Source: Candidatus Zixiibacteriota bacterium (lineage in GTDB: Bacteria; Zixibacteria; MSB-5A5; UBA10806; 4484-95). From it: a stretch of DNA of 64,000 nt. The notes beneath the pieces were generated by a model. That model ran no database searches. It saw only the letters and a list, made by a program, of their open reading frames with translations, and was not told where the DNA came from. This document shows, in pieces, positions 23,906 through 33,200 of the stretch. Within the stretch, counting starts at the first letter, position 1, and each line of letters opens with the position of its first letter. The stretch spans positions 56,424-120,423 of the forward strand of contig JAAEQD010000208.1 in the NCBI GenBank assembly GCA_024231855.1, read 5' to 3'. The translations under genes and the position numbers were made by a program.

Positions 23906-26671
23906 ATGGATAAAGCCAAACTGCTGAAGATTATTGAAAAAGCGGCCAAGGATAAGGCCACTAAACTCGATCTAAGCGAAAAAGATATAAGAGAACTACC
24001 GCCGGAAATCGTTCAACTGACCGGCCTGACATCGCTTGACCTTGGCTATAATCAATTAACGTCCCTTCCACCGGAAATCGGTCAACTGACCGGCCTGACA
24101 TCGCTTGACCTTGGCGGTAATCAATTAACGTCCCTTCCACCGGAAATCGGTCAATTGACCGGCCTGACAGAGCTTTACCTTGGCGGAAATCAATTAAAGT
24201 CACTTCCACCAGAAATCGGTCAACTGACCAGCCTGACATCGCTTGACCTTGGCTTTAATAAATTAACGTCCCTTCCACCGGAAATCGGTCAACTGACCGG
24301 CCTGACATCGCTTTACCTTCGCTCTAATCAATTAACGTCCCTTTCACCGGAAATCGTTCAACTGACCGGCCTGACATCGCTTGACCTTGGCTCTAATCAA
24401 TTAACGTCCCTTCCACCGGAAATCGGTCAACTGACCGGCCTGACATCGTTTTACATTGGCGATAATCCAAAATTAAAACAGCCGCCGCCAGAAATTGTTG
24501 ATAAAGGCACAAAAGCCGTACTTAAATACCTCCGCGAGCTAAATGTAGGCAGGGAGAAACAGTATCGAGCCAAGCTAATTTTTGTGGGTGAGGGCGCAGT
24601 GGGTAAAACCTGTACAAAGTGCAGCCTTCAGGGTGAAGTATTCAACGAAAATCAGGAAACGACGCATGGTATTGATATTAAGGTAGACGATCTCGAAATT
24701 GATCATCCAACCGAAAAAAATGTGAATATGATCCTTAACACCTGGGATTTTGGCGGTCAGCGGCTTTATCGAGCCACTCAGCAACTGTTTTTTACCAGGC
24801 GTTCGCTCTACGTCGTCTGCTGGAACGCGCGTAAAGATCCGGTTCAGTGCGAACTTGATTTCTGGCTGAAGACCATAAAATCTCTGGCGCCGGATTCACC
24901 GGTTATACTTCTGGCAACGCATATTGATGAACGTGCCCCAGATATAAACTATCACAAATTCCAAAAGAAATATCCTCAATTGATCGCCAATTGCGCGGTA
25001 AGCAATAAAAAGGGCACAGGTATTGAAGAGTTGCTTGAAGTAATCCAGAAAGCCGCCGCGGGCTTGCCGCAGATGGGTGAAGCCTGGCCGACAAGCTGGC
25101 TTAAAGCCAAGGAGGAAATAGGCAAGCTGGAAGGACATCATATAAAGCGACAGGATTATATTAAAATTTGTGAGGATAGCAAAGTTGATGAGGACTCGAT
25201 CTGGACGTTAGCTTCATGGCTTCACGACCTCGGCAATATTCTGTTCTATTACGACAGCAGCGGACTTGAGGACATGGTCATTCTTGAACCCGAATGGATA
25301 ACCAAGGCAATCAGCAAAGTGCTGGAGGATAAATTTACAAGAGATAAGAAGCAGGGTATACTTGAAAATAATCGGTTGCCGGCGATTTGGAAGGGATATG
25401 ATAGAAACCTCTACCCAGCATTCTTGCGTTTGATGGAGAAATTCGATCTGTCTTATCGAATTCATGGCAAAGATTCCTCCGTGGTTGCCGAACTTCTGCC
25501 GTTTGAACCCCCGAAATTCAAGTGGCATAAAATATCCGAACTGCCTAAATCGGAAAGCCAATTGACAATGAATTTCGAATTGAATTTCGTCCCGGCAGGC
25601 GTAATGACCTGGTTTATCGTTCGTACTCATCGTTTTACGCAGAATAGGCACTGGAGGGATGGCGTTTATCTTGAATATGACGGTCACAGGGCAAAAGCCG
25701 AACTCGATGCTGAAAGACGCGTGTTTACACTTGAGGTTCAGGGTATTATGCCGCATTACTTTTTCAGCATTCTCAAAGATTCAGTCGATGTAATCCTGAA
25801 CCGTTTTTCAGGTTTGCAAATTGAGCGTAACATGCCCTGCATCTGTCTTGAAAATAATAAACCGGCTGGAAGATGTGAACACAATTTCGAGTATACCAAT
25901 TTAGTTGATTTCGTTGAAAAGAACATAGATCAAGCTCAATGTACTAAATCGGGCAATTTCATTCATGTAAACAAATTGCTCTACGGGATTCATCCATATA
26001 CGGATAATGCCGTTATTGAAGCAATCAAACAGTTAGAAGGCAAGATCGACCGGCGCCACGAACAGATGGCTGATCTCATCATTCGTAATTTCTTGAGAAT
26101 CCACAACCACGCCTTCGCCAAACTCGAAGCGGATTGCCCGTCACTTCTGACTATTTCGCCAAGGAGCAAAGGACCGTTCAAGGAAAAACGGCTATTTACC
26201 GAGGTTTACAATGTCCAGCTCTGGTGCCAAATGCCCGGCTGCAGCCATCCTATAGTCGACGGCGATTATGAACTGAAGCAGCCTAAAGATTGGCTGATTA
26301 AGGCAAAACCGTGGCTTTCAGCGCTTCTTGAATCATTAAAATATGTCGAACTGGCCGCCGCCGTGACAGGGGGATTTATCACCCAAACAGTCAAGGAGGC
26401 GGTGAAAGATAAGATCAAGGTTATGGAAAAAGTCGTGGGCCTTATCCCCGATTCTAAGAAAGAAATCAGTGAGCGTGATTTCTCCGATGACTACCTGAAA
26501 GCCGCCAAGGTAAGCGGCGCGGATTTGCGGGCGGTATCAAGCCTCCTCCACAGCCTCGATGAAAGCCATCACTGGGGCGGCCTCGAAAAGACGATCAGCC
26601 CGGAAGGCGATATACTCTGGCTTTGCCCGAAGCATTACAAGGTGTTCGACCCCGGCTTACCCGTATTATAG
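23906..26671 (+). CDS. LRR-Roco family GTPase
   Basis: 921 residues, with TAAGGAAA before the ATG. Residues ~17-200 are leucine-rich repeats of 23 residues (LPPEIGQLTGLTSLDLGxNQ), some nearly identical at DNA level. The Roc GTPase (~222-400) has P-loop GEGAVGKT (228-235), switch-I threonines in TTHGI, DFGGQ as G3 and THID as G4. A COR dimerisation domain follows (~410-560: WPTSWLKAKEEI, LHDLGNILFYY, LEPEWI). The C-terminal ~330 residues include a helical middle and a HWGGL, WLCPKHY ending that may bind metal (Cys/His-rich). Roco proteins are GTP-cycling signalling switches that act as dimers; the LRRs usually give partner binding. It follows two sensory genes on the same strand but is separated from them by 415 bases. 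Partner and output unknown. Confidence 0.9.
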   Translation: MDKAKLLKIIEKAAKDKATKLDLSEKDIRELPPEIVQLTGLTSLDLGYNQLTSLPPEIGQLTGLTSLDLGGNQLTSLPPEIGQLTGLTELYLGGNQLKSLPPEIGQLTSLTSLDLGFNKLTSLPPEIGQLTGLTSLYLRSNQLTSLSPEIVQLTGLTSLDLGSNQLTSLPPEIGQLTGLTSFYIGDNPKLKQPPPEIVDKGTKAVLKYLRELNVGREKQYRAKLIFVGEGAVGKTCTKCSLQGEVFNENQETTHGIDIKVDDLEIDHPTEKNVNMILNTWDFGGQRLYRATQQLFFTRRSLYVVCWNARKDPVQCELDFWLKTIKSLAPDSPVILLATHIDERAPDINYHKFQKKYPQLIANCAVSNKKGTGIEELLEVIQKAAAGLPQMGEAWPTSWLKAKEEIGKLEGHHIKRQDYIKICEDSKVDEDSIWTLASWLHDLGNILFYYDSSGLEDMVILEPEWITKAISKVLEDKFTRDKKQGILENNRLPAIWKGYDRNLYPAFLRLMEKFDLSYRIHGKDSSVVAELLPFEPPKFKWHKISELPKSESQLTMNFELNFVPAGVMTWFIVRTHRFTQNRHWRDGVYLEYDGHRAKAELDAERRVFTLEVQGIMPHYFFSILKDSVDVILNRFSGLQIERNMPCICLENNKPAGRCEHNFEYTNLVDFVEKNIDQAQCTKSGNFIHVNKLLYGIHPYTDNAVIEAIKQLEGKIDRRHEQMADLIIRNFLRIHNHAFAKLEADCPSLLTISPRSKGPFKEKRLFTEVYNVQLWCQMPGCSHPIVDGDYELKQPKDWLIKAKPWLSALLESLKYVELAAAVTGGFITQTVKEAVKDKIKVMEKVVGLIPDSKKEISERDFSDDYLKAAKVSGADLRAVSSLLHSLDESHHWGGLEKTISPEGDILWLCPKHYKVFDPGLPVL
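24000..24460 (+). repeat. 69-base tandem repeats encoding LRR units
   Basis: About 6.5 copies of a 69-base unit (for example CCACCGGAAATCGGTCAACT followed by GACCGGCCTGACATCG) differing at few positions. They encode 23-residue LRRs. The DNA-level similarity points to recent unequal recombination or selection for variable copy number. Confidence 0.85.
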
Positions 26672-26808
26672 CATTAATAATTACTCGGGGAATAACCTAT
26701 TTTCAATACTCCAACTATGCGAATTTACCTTGAATCAAACCATTCTATTCATATATATTATGCTGATAGCGGTTGATTCCCGAATCTTATCGAGCAAAGG
26801 AGGCCGCG

Positions 26809-28047
26809 ATGATTGATCTGATAAAAACCTGGCTTACTGATATGGATATTACCGGAGCCGCCTCCGATTACCTGAGTTGGGGCCTGGCAATCGTAATCGT
26901 TGCGGCAATTGCCCTGGTCACCAATTTCATCGTCCGCAAGATTCTGTTAAGGGTAATCCGGGCGGCCATACTCAAAAGCAAGAGCCAATGGGATGACGCC
27001 GTGCTTCAAAGCCGCCTGTTCGACCGTCTAGCCAACCTCGCGCCGGCATTGGTGATCTACTTTTTCGCGCCGGCTTTCGGGTCGACCCAGTTCTTTATTC
27101 AAAGGCTGGCGATCAGCTTCATGATCCTGGTCGGCTTGATGGCGGCCAACTCATTTTTGAATTCAATCGATCTGATATATCGATCATACGAAATCTCCAA
27201 ACAGCGGCCGATCAAGGGTTACCTTCAGGTAGTGAAGATATTCCTGTTTCTGATCGGCGGCATTCTGGTGATCTCATTTCTGATGGATCGTTCGCCCTGG
27301 GTATTTTTAAGCGGGCTGGGCGCGTTGACCGCCGTGCTGCTTTTAGTATTCAAAGATTCGATTCTCGGTTTGGTTGCCAGCGTTCAGCTATCGACTAATA
27401 ATATGGTCAGAATCGGCGACTGGATCGAGATGGCCAAGTATGGCGCCGATGGGGATATTATCGATGTTTCACTCAACACGGTTAAAGTGCAAAACTGGGA
27501 TAAAACTATAACCACTATCCCGACCTACGCTTTGATGTCGGATTCGTTCAAGAATTGGCGCGGCATGTCGGAGTCGGGGGGAAGGCGGATCAAGCGGGCC
27601 ATTGCGATCGATATGAACAGCGTCAAGTTCTGCTCCGAGGAGATGTTGACCAGATTCGTAAAATTCCAGCTAATTGCCGACTATATGAAACGAAGGAAAA
27701 ACGAGATAGCGGAATTCAATAATCAGTATAAAATTGACACTTCCGAACTGGTAAATGGCCGTAACATGACCAATCTCGGTACTTTCCGGGCTTATATTAA
27801 AGCCTATTTGAAAGACCATCCCAGGATTCACAAAGATATGACATTCCTGGTGAGACAACTGCCACCCGGGCCATCGGGTATCCCGATTGAAATTTATGTC
27901 TTCTCCAACGATCAGGTTTGGGCTAACTATGAAGCGATCCAGGCCGATATTTTCGATCATATCCTGGCGGTGATTCCTCGATTCGATCTGCGTGTCTTCC
28001 AGAATCCATCCGGCGCGGATTTCAGAAAGATAACGCCGGGCGGGTAG
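26809..28047 (+). CDS. ybdG: YbdG-type MscS-family mechanosensitive channel
   Basis: 412 residues from the ATG at 26809, chosen because AAAGGAGG lies 5 bases upstream; an in-frame ATG at 26773 lacks a site. Hydrophobic segments at about 20-45, 80-92, 100-120, 140-160 and 165-195 cross the inner membrane; the last, rich in Gly/Ala (FLSGLGALTAVLLLVFKDS), would be the pore helix. The signature GDWIEMAKYGADGDIIDVSL, then TVKVQNWDKTITTIPTYAL and SDSFKNWRGMSESGGRRIKR, is the strongly conserved beta-domain of the YbdG subfamily, and the length matches (E. coli YbdG is about 415). Such channels gate under membrane tension in hypo-osmotic shock. A candidate sRNA gene follows. Confidence 0.93.
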   Translation: MIDLIKTWLTDMDITGAASDYLSWGLAIVIVAAIALVTNFIVRKILLRVIRAAILKSKSQWDDAVLQSRLFDRLANLAPALVIYFFAPAFGSTQFFIQRLAISFMILVGLMAANSFLNSIDLIYRSYEISKQRPIKGYLQVVKIFLFLIGGILVISFLMDRSPWVFLSGLGALTAVLLLVFKDSILGLVASVQLSTNNMVRIGDWIEMAKYGADGDIIDVSLNTVKVQNWDKTITTIPTYALMSDSFKNWRGMSESGGRRIKRAIAIDMNSVKFCSEEMLTRFVKFQLIADYMKRRKNEIAEFNNQYKIDTSELVNGRNMTNLGTFRAYIKAYLKDHPRIHKDMTFLVRQLPPGPSGIPIEIYVFSNDQVWANYEAIQADIFDHILAVIPRFDLRVFQNPSGADFRKITPGG

Positions 28048-28139
28048 AGGTAAAGCGCTATAGTCCGCGATGTTGGTTAGCGTGTTATCGTGTCACCTGA
28101 CCTGACGACAACTTTATGAAATGAAGTATTATTAGATAA

Positions 28140-28169
28140 TTGACAGCAATATTCTGTACTGCCTATAAT
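28140..28169 (+). promoter_or_regulatory. Consensus promoter of the candidate sRNA
   Basis: TTGACA (28140-28145), an 18-base spacer and TATAAT (28164-28169), both hexamers perfect. No protein gene starts downstream before the terminator at 28224. Confidence 0.75.
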
Positions 28170-28175
28170 AATAGT

Positions 28176-28258
28176 CAACTACATCGCACATGTCGGGTAT
28201 AGCTGTTATGTGCTTGTAGCAGGCGGACCCCCATGTACCTGCGGGGTCCGTCGTTTTA
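28176..28258 (+). ncRNA. Candidate small RNA (~83 nt), two hairpins
   Basis: The perfect promoter at 28140-28169 predicts a start near 28176. The transcript would fold into hairpin 1 (28179-28219: CTACA and GCACAT pairing with ATGTGC and TGTAG, internal bulges, 16-base loop GTCGGGTATAGCTGTT) and then a strong terminator hairpin (28224-28250) with a T-rich tail. There is no reading frame with a ribosome binding site in it. It lies between the YbdG gene and tRNA-Gly. I do not recognise it as a known RNA family. It could instead be only the YbdG terminator next to a chance promoter, but the spacing favours a dedicated gene. Confidence 0.55.
28224..28258 (+). terminator. Strong intrinsic terminator
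   Basis: CGGACCCC pairs with GGGGTCCG (8 bp) around an 11-base loop, followed by TCGTTTTATA. It would end both the candidate sRNA and read-through from the ybdG-like gene. Confidence 0.8.
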
Positions 28259-28421
28259 TAAACCGAGCCTTAATTTCTTTCAGGGACTCAAATGATTATA
28301 CTGATGAATTCTTGTACTCATTACAGGATAGTCTCCTATAATCTGTCAAATATTCCTTGACTATCAAAAATGATTTTATTATCAATATGCCCGTGATATG
28401 GCTTGGGATGACTTCAGCGAT

Positions 28422-28451
28422 TTGACAACTAAAGCCATATTATCCGATAAT
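28422..28451 (+). promoter_or_regulatory. Promoter of tRNA-Gly
   Basis: TTGACA (28422-28427), an 18-base spacer and GATAAT (28446-28451). Predicted start near 28458, 37 bases before the tRNA. Confidence 0.65.
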
Positions 28452-28494
28452 ATCCCGTAACCTTGTGTAGTATTTGAGGTTGTCGGGGCTTCGG

Positions 28495-28567
28495 GCGGGA
28501 GTAGCTCAGCTGGTAGAGCCCCACCTTGCCAAGGTGGTTGTCGCGAGTTCGAATCTCGTCTCCCGCT
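28495..28567 (+). tRNA. tRNA-Gly (anticodon GCC)
   Basis: 73 bases. The acceptor stem GCGGGAG pairs with CTCCCGC, with discriminator T at 28567 as usual for bacterial glycine tRNAs. The D arm is GCTCAGCTGGTAGAGC, the anticodon stem-loop CCACCTTGCCAAGGTGG, and the T arm CGCGAGTTCGAATCTCG with one mismatched end. CCA is not encoded. Confidence 0.96.
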
Positions 28568-28728
28568 TTATTTTATGTCCAATTATTTACAATTATTAAT
28601 CAATATAGGAAATTGCTTGGCCTAATACCGGTTAGTATATCAATAGATGATTTGCACAATATCTTAGCAAACAACAATAATTTTATTGACATTATATCAT
28701 GCCTTGTATTAAATTACCGATCTGTTAA

Positions 28729-28744
28729 TGTGAAACGTGTCACA
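28729..28744. promoter_or_regulatory. CRP/FNR-family binding palindrome upstream of citrate synthase
   Basis: TGTGAAACGTGTCACA fits the TGTGA-N6-TCACA consensus exactly. Its centre is 20 bases upstream of the -35 hexamer of the citrate synthase promoter, so about -56 from the predicted start, an activator-like position. Confidence 0.55.
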
Positions 28745-28756
28745 AAGTCTCATCTG

Positions 28757-28786
28757 TTGATTAATGTGACGATTAAAACTTATAAT
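28757..28786 (+). promoter_or_regulatory. Promoter of citrate synthase
   Basis: TTGATT (28757-28762), an 18-base spacer and a perfect TATAAT (28781-28786). Predicted start near 28793 gives a 55-base leader. Confidence 0.65.
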
Positions 28787-28847
28787 ATGATCTGGTACAA
28801 TAAATACAAATAAAACAGGCTTCCAGCCTCAACAAAAAGGAGAGGAA

Positions 28848-30122
28848 ATGCTACTAAAAGACAAACTCGCGGCTCAAATACCCGGTTTGCGCGAGGATAT
28901 CAGCAGTTTCGTCAAAGCCCACGGCGATCATGAAATTTCGAAAGTCACTATCGCTCAAGCATATGGCGGAATGCGCGGCGTCCGGGCAATGGTTTGCGAT
29001 ACCTCGGAAGTGCCACCGGATAAGGGACTTTTAGTCAGAGAAATCCCGATCGGCGATCTGGCGGAAAACCTTCCCGAAGAGATTTTCTTCCTTCTTTGCA
29101 CCGGCGATATGCCCAACAAAGAAGAATTAGCCGACCTGCAAAAAGAATATTCGGCTCGTTGCGAAGTTCCGGAATATGTCTGGAAAGTTCTCGAGGCTAT
29201 GCCGAAAGATTCCCATCCGATGTGCATGTTCGATACCGCCATTTTATGCATGGAGAAAGAATCTAAATTCCGTGCCGCCTACGACAAAGGCATGAAGAAG
29301 ACAGAATACTGGGAGCCGATGCTGGAAGACAGTCTCGACTTGCTGGCCAAGCTGCCCGGTATCGCCGCTGGTGTGTACCGTATGCGTTTCGGCAAAGGCC
29401 CGCGTATTGCCCCGAAGAAAGACCTCGACTGGGGCGCCAATTTCGCCCACATGATGGGTTTGGAAGATCCGAAAGGTACTTTGGCCGATCTGATGCGCCT
29501 TTACCTTACTCTTCACTGCGACCATGAAGGCGGTAATGTTTCAGCTCATGCCACTCACTGTATAGCCAGCGCGCTATCTGATGCTTATTATGCCGTCAGC
29601 GGCGGTTTGAACGGACTGGCCGGCCCGCTTCATGGATTAGCCAACCAGGAATGCCTCGGTTGGGTACTTCAGGTGCATGAAAAATTCGGCGGCGTTCCCA
29701 GTGATGACGATCTCAAACAATTCGCCTGGGATACTCTTAATTCCGGAAAGGTTATTCCCGGCTACGGTCATGCCGTACTGCGTGTGACCGATCCGAGATT
29801 CACTGGATTCCTGCAATTCGGTAAGAAGCATATGGCTGATGATCCGATTTTCGCTATCGTCAACAAAGTTTACGATATCGTTCCAGGCGTGCTCAAAGAG
29901 CATGGCAAAGCCAAGAATCCGTGGCCGAATGTCGATGCTGGTTCCGGCGCGCTTCTGTACCACTATGGCTTGAAAGAATTCTCATACTACACCGTGCTGT
30001 TCGCGATTTCAAGAGCGATGGGTATGTGCTCGCAGATGATAGTATCCCGTGCCATGGGTTACTCTCTCGAGCGTCCGAAATCACTGCCGACCAAGGTGCT
30101 CAAAGCCCAGGCCGGCGCCTAA
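28848..30122 (+). CDS. gltA: Citrate synthase, eukaryotic/Geobacter-like type
   Basis: 424 residues; condenses oxaloacetate and acetyl-CoA to citrate and CoA, the entry step of the TCA cycle, in the cytoplasm. The three catalytic residues stand in conserved motifs with exactly the spacing of pig citrate synthase (274/320/375): His262 in GPLHGLANQE, His308 in PGYGHAVLR and Asp363 in PNVDAGSG. HEGGNVSAHATH is another hallmark. These motifs match the mitochondrial-type enzyme rather than the common hexameric bacterial GltA; a eukaryotic-like form is known in Geobacteraceae. The start is supported by AAAAAGGAGAGG. It has its own promoter, a CRP/FNR-like site upstream and a strong terminator downstream, so it is monocistronic. 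Confidence 0.95.
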   Translation: MLLKDKLAAQIPGLREDISSFVKAHGDHEISKVTIAQAYGGMRGVRAMVCDTSEVPPDKGLLVREIPIGDLAENLPEEIFFLLCTGDMPNKEELADLQKEYSARCEVPEYVWKVLEAMPKDSHPMCMFDTAILCMEKESKFRAAYDKGMKKTEYWEPMLEDSLDLLAKLPGIAAGVYRMRFGKGPRIAPKKDLDWGANFAHMMGLEDPKGTLADLMRLYLTLHCDHEGGNVSAHATHCIASALSDAYYAVSGGLNGLAGPLHGLANQECLGWVLQVHEKFGGVPSDDDLKQFAWDTLNSGKVIPGYGHAVLRVTDPRFTGFLQFGKKHMADDPIFAIVNKVYDIVPGVLKEHGKAKNPWPNVDAGSGALLYHYGLKEFSYYTVLFAISRAMGMCSQMIVSRAMGYSLERPKSLPTKVLKAQAGA

Positions 30123-30150
30123 GCGCAAAGACGCTATGCAATCAATTGAA

Positions 30151-30175
30151 AGCCCCGCGATGTCGGGGCTTTTTT
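30151..30175 (+). terminator. Terminator of citrate synthase
   Basis: AGCCCCG pairs with CGGGGCT around CGATGT, followed by TTTTT. It is the first of a family of near-identical terminators in the window. Confidence 0.9.
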
Positions 30176-30177
30176 AT

Positions 30178-30207
30178 TTGACATTTAGATTATAATTGTT
30201 ATATTTA
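30178..30207 (+). promoter_or_regulatory. Probable promoter of fibre cassette A
   Basis: TTGACA (30178-30183), an 18-base spacer and TATTTA (30202-30207), starting 2 bases after the preceding T run. Confidence 0.5.
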
Positions 30208-30292
30208 ACTTACATTGCGTAGATGCAACTATGATTTAGCAGTACCTCGAAAAATTTACTATTTTAATTTCAATCCCAAACAGGGAGGAATA

Positions 30293-33200
30293 ATGGTTAT
30301 AATGGCTAAAGTTTTAAAAACTCTGGCAGGGATCGTGGTGATAATAGTGTTTGTAGCGGTAACTTCAGCACAGGAAGCACAAAAAGCTAATCGGAAAGCA
30401 GGTGATATCTCACTTGATTTAATCACCTCAGTATCCAGGTCAATAACATATCAGGGCATACTCAAGGATAATCTTGGTAATCCGGTTGCCAACGATTCTA
30501 AAAGCATAATATTCAGGATTTACGACGACCTTAATGCCGGCGATCTTGAATGGAGCAAAACTATCGGTGTTACCACTGATGATGGCGGCTATTTCAGCTC
30601 GATTTTAAGCAATCTGAATATCCCTTTTGATGAGGATTACTGGCTTGAGCTTGAAGTGGACGGTGAAACGCTGGCACCCCGTCAGAAACTAACCATGACG
30701 GCATATGCAGCCAGAGCCGAGACAGCCGATTATACTTTCAGCTCAGTTGATCGTTCTTTTAACTGGACAGTAATGGATTCGGTGCTTTACACCAATAATT
30801 ATCTGGGTATTGCGCGTGGTGGAGCTGGTAATATTCTTTACGGCGACAGCGCTCATACTATGGTTAACCTCGGCGTAGCCTGTACTACAGGAACTGATGG
30901 AAATGACCATTACTACGTCACAATTAGCGGCGGCATTGGCAACACGGCCAGTGGGGATGGTGCCACAGTTGGCGGCGGTGTTGGTAACATAGCCAACGAG
31001 TGGAGAGCCACAGTTAGCGGCGGTTTTCTTAACAAAGCCAATGGGTGGTGCGGCGCAGTTGGCGGTGGTCTAAATAACACAGCCAGTGGGTGGTGTGCCA
31101 TAGTCGGCGGCGGCGATGCTAATGAAGCCAGTGGGTGGAGTACCGCAGTTGGCGGTGGTTATGGTAACGGAGCTAGTGGGTGGTGTGCCACAGTTGGTGG
31201 CGGGATTTCTAACACAGCTAGTGGGGAAGGCGCCACAGTTGGCGGAGGTGACAGTAACCTGGCCAGTGAGCATTATTCTAACGTTGATGGCGGTTTTCTT
31301 AACGGAGCCAGTGGGGTAAGTGCCACAGTTGGCGGCGGTGAGGTTAACGCAGCTAGTGGTAATTATTCCACAATTAGCGGCGGTGCGGCTAACGCAGCCA
31401 GCGGCTATTCTTCCACAGTTGGCGGCGGCGCGGCTAACGCAGCCAGCGAGTATTCTTCCACAATTGGCGGCGGCGGATATGATACGACCAAAGCTATGTA
31501 TGGCGGAGTATTCTCTGGTTATTCAAATTTAGCCGGTGATGAAGAATCCGATACGGCGGCTTTTGTAGGCGGTGGTTATAACAATTCCGCAATTGGTCAA
31601 TTTACTACGGTGGTCGGCGGTAAAAATTGCGAGGCCGGCGGACTTGCATCCACAGTCGGCGGCGGACTAAGTAATATGGCCAGCGATTCCAATTCCACGG
31701 TCGGCGGCGGTCGAAGTAATTCAGCCGGCGATTCTCATGCCACGGTCGGTGGCGGTTATGCTAACTCAGCCGGCGGATACAGCTCTTCAGTTGGAGGTGG
31801 TCTTCAAGATTCGACCAAAGCGATGTTTGGCGGAGTATTCTCTGGTTATTCAAATTTAGCCGGTAATCAAGAATCCGATACAGCGGCCTTCGTGGGTGGT
31901 GGCTATAACAATTCGGCAATTGGACAATTTACCGCGGTGGTCGGGGGCAAAGATTGCTTAGCCAGTGAGAGTTATGCCACTGTTGGCGGGGGTGAAAGCG
32001 ATACGGCCAGTGGGAGTCATGCCGTAGTTGGCGGCGGTTTTCTTAACCAAGCCAGGGGTATTCATTCCACAGTTGGTGGCGGTGGGGTTAATACAGCCAA
32101 TGGGGGAATGGCTACAGTTGCCGGCGGTTGGCAGAGCACAGCTAGCGCCAATTTTTCCACAGTTAGCGGAGGTCTTAGTAACGCAGCGGGTGGGGAGTAT
32201 TCCACAATTGGCGGCGGTTATAGTAATGCAGCCATTGAGCAAAGCGCCACGGTCGGCGGCGGTGAAGGTAACGGAGCCAATGCGAGTTGGGCCACAGTTG
32301 GCGGCGGTTATCAAAGCGGAGCCAGCGGATCTTTTGCTACAGTTGGTGGCGGTTGTAGAAACTCAGCTTACGTGAATATGACCACAATTAGCGGCGGTAT
32401 GGAGAACGTAGCCAGCGCTACTTATTCCACGGTTGGCGGTGGGCGTCAAGATACAACCAAAGCAATATATGGCGGAGTATTCTCTGGTTATTCAAATTTG
32501 GCAGGTAATCAGGAAACCGATACAGCGGCATTTGTGGGCGGTGGCTATAACAACTCTGCAATTGAAAAATTTGCCGCGGTAGTCGGCGGTAAAGATTGCG
32601 TAGCCAGCGGGAGTTTTGCCACAGTCGGCGGCGGTGAAAGTGATACGGCCAGCGGGATTCATGCCGCGGTTGGCGGAGGTTTTCTTAACCAGGCCGGCGG
32701 GCAAGCTTCTACAGTTAGCGGCGGTGGGGTTAACTCAGCCAGTGGGGGAGGCGCCACAGTTGGTGGCGGTTGGCAGAACACAGCCAGCGCTGAAAATTCC
32801 ACAGTTGGCGGTGGTTTTGGCAATACTGCAAGTGGTGCTTGGTCCATAGTTGGCGGTGGTTGGGATAACACAGCCAGCGAGGAATATTCTACAATTGGCG
32901 GCGGCGGGAATAACACAGCCAGTGAGTTGGGCGCTATAGTTGGCGGCGGTTGGGGTAACACAGCTAGCGGGATTTTATCTACTGTTGGCGGCGGTGATGC
33001 TAACACAGCCAGTGGGGAAAGGGCTACAATTGGCGGCGGCAGTGGTAACGCAGCCAGTATGTATGTATCCACAGTTGGCGGCGGGCATCGAGATTCAACC
33101 AAAGCAACATATGGCGGAGTATTCTCAGGCTATTCAAATTTAGCCGGCAATGAAGAATCTGATACAGCTGCCTTTGTGGGCGGTGGCTATAACAATTCAG

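Noticed and set aside
28526..28813. Open frame starting inside tRNA-Gly
   Set aside because: It overlaps the tRNA and the citrate synthase promoter region and has no ribosome binding site.
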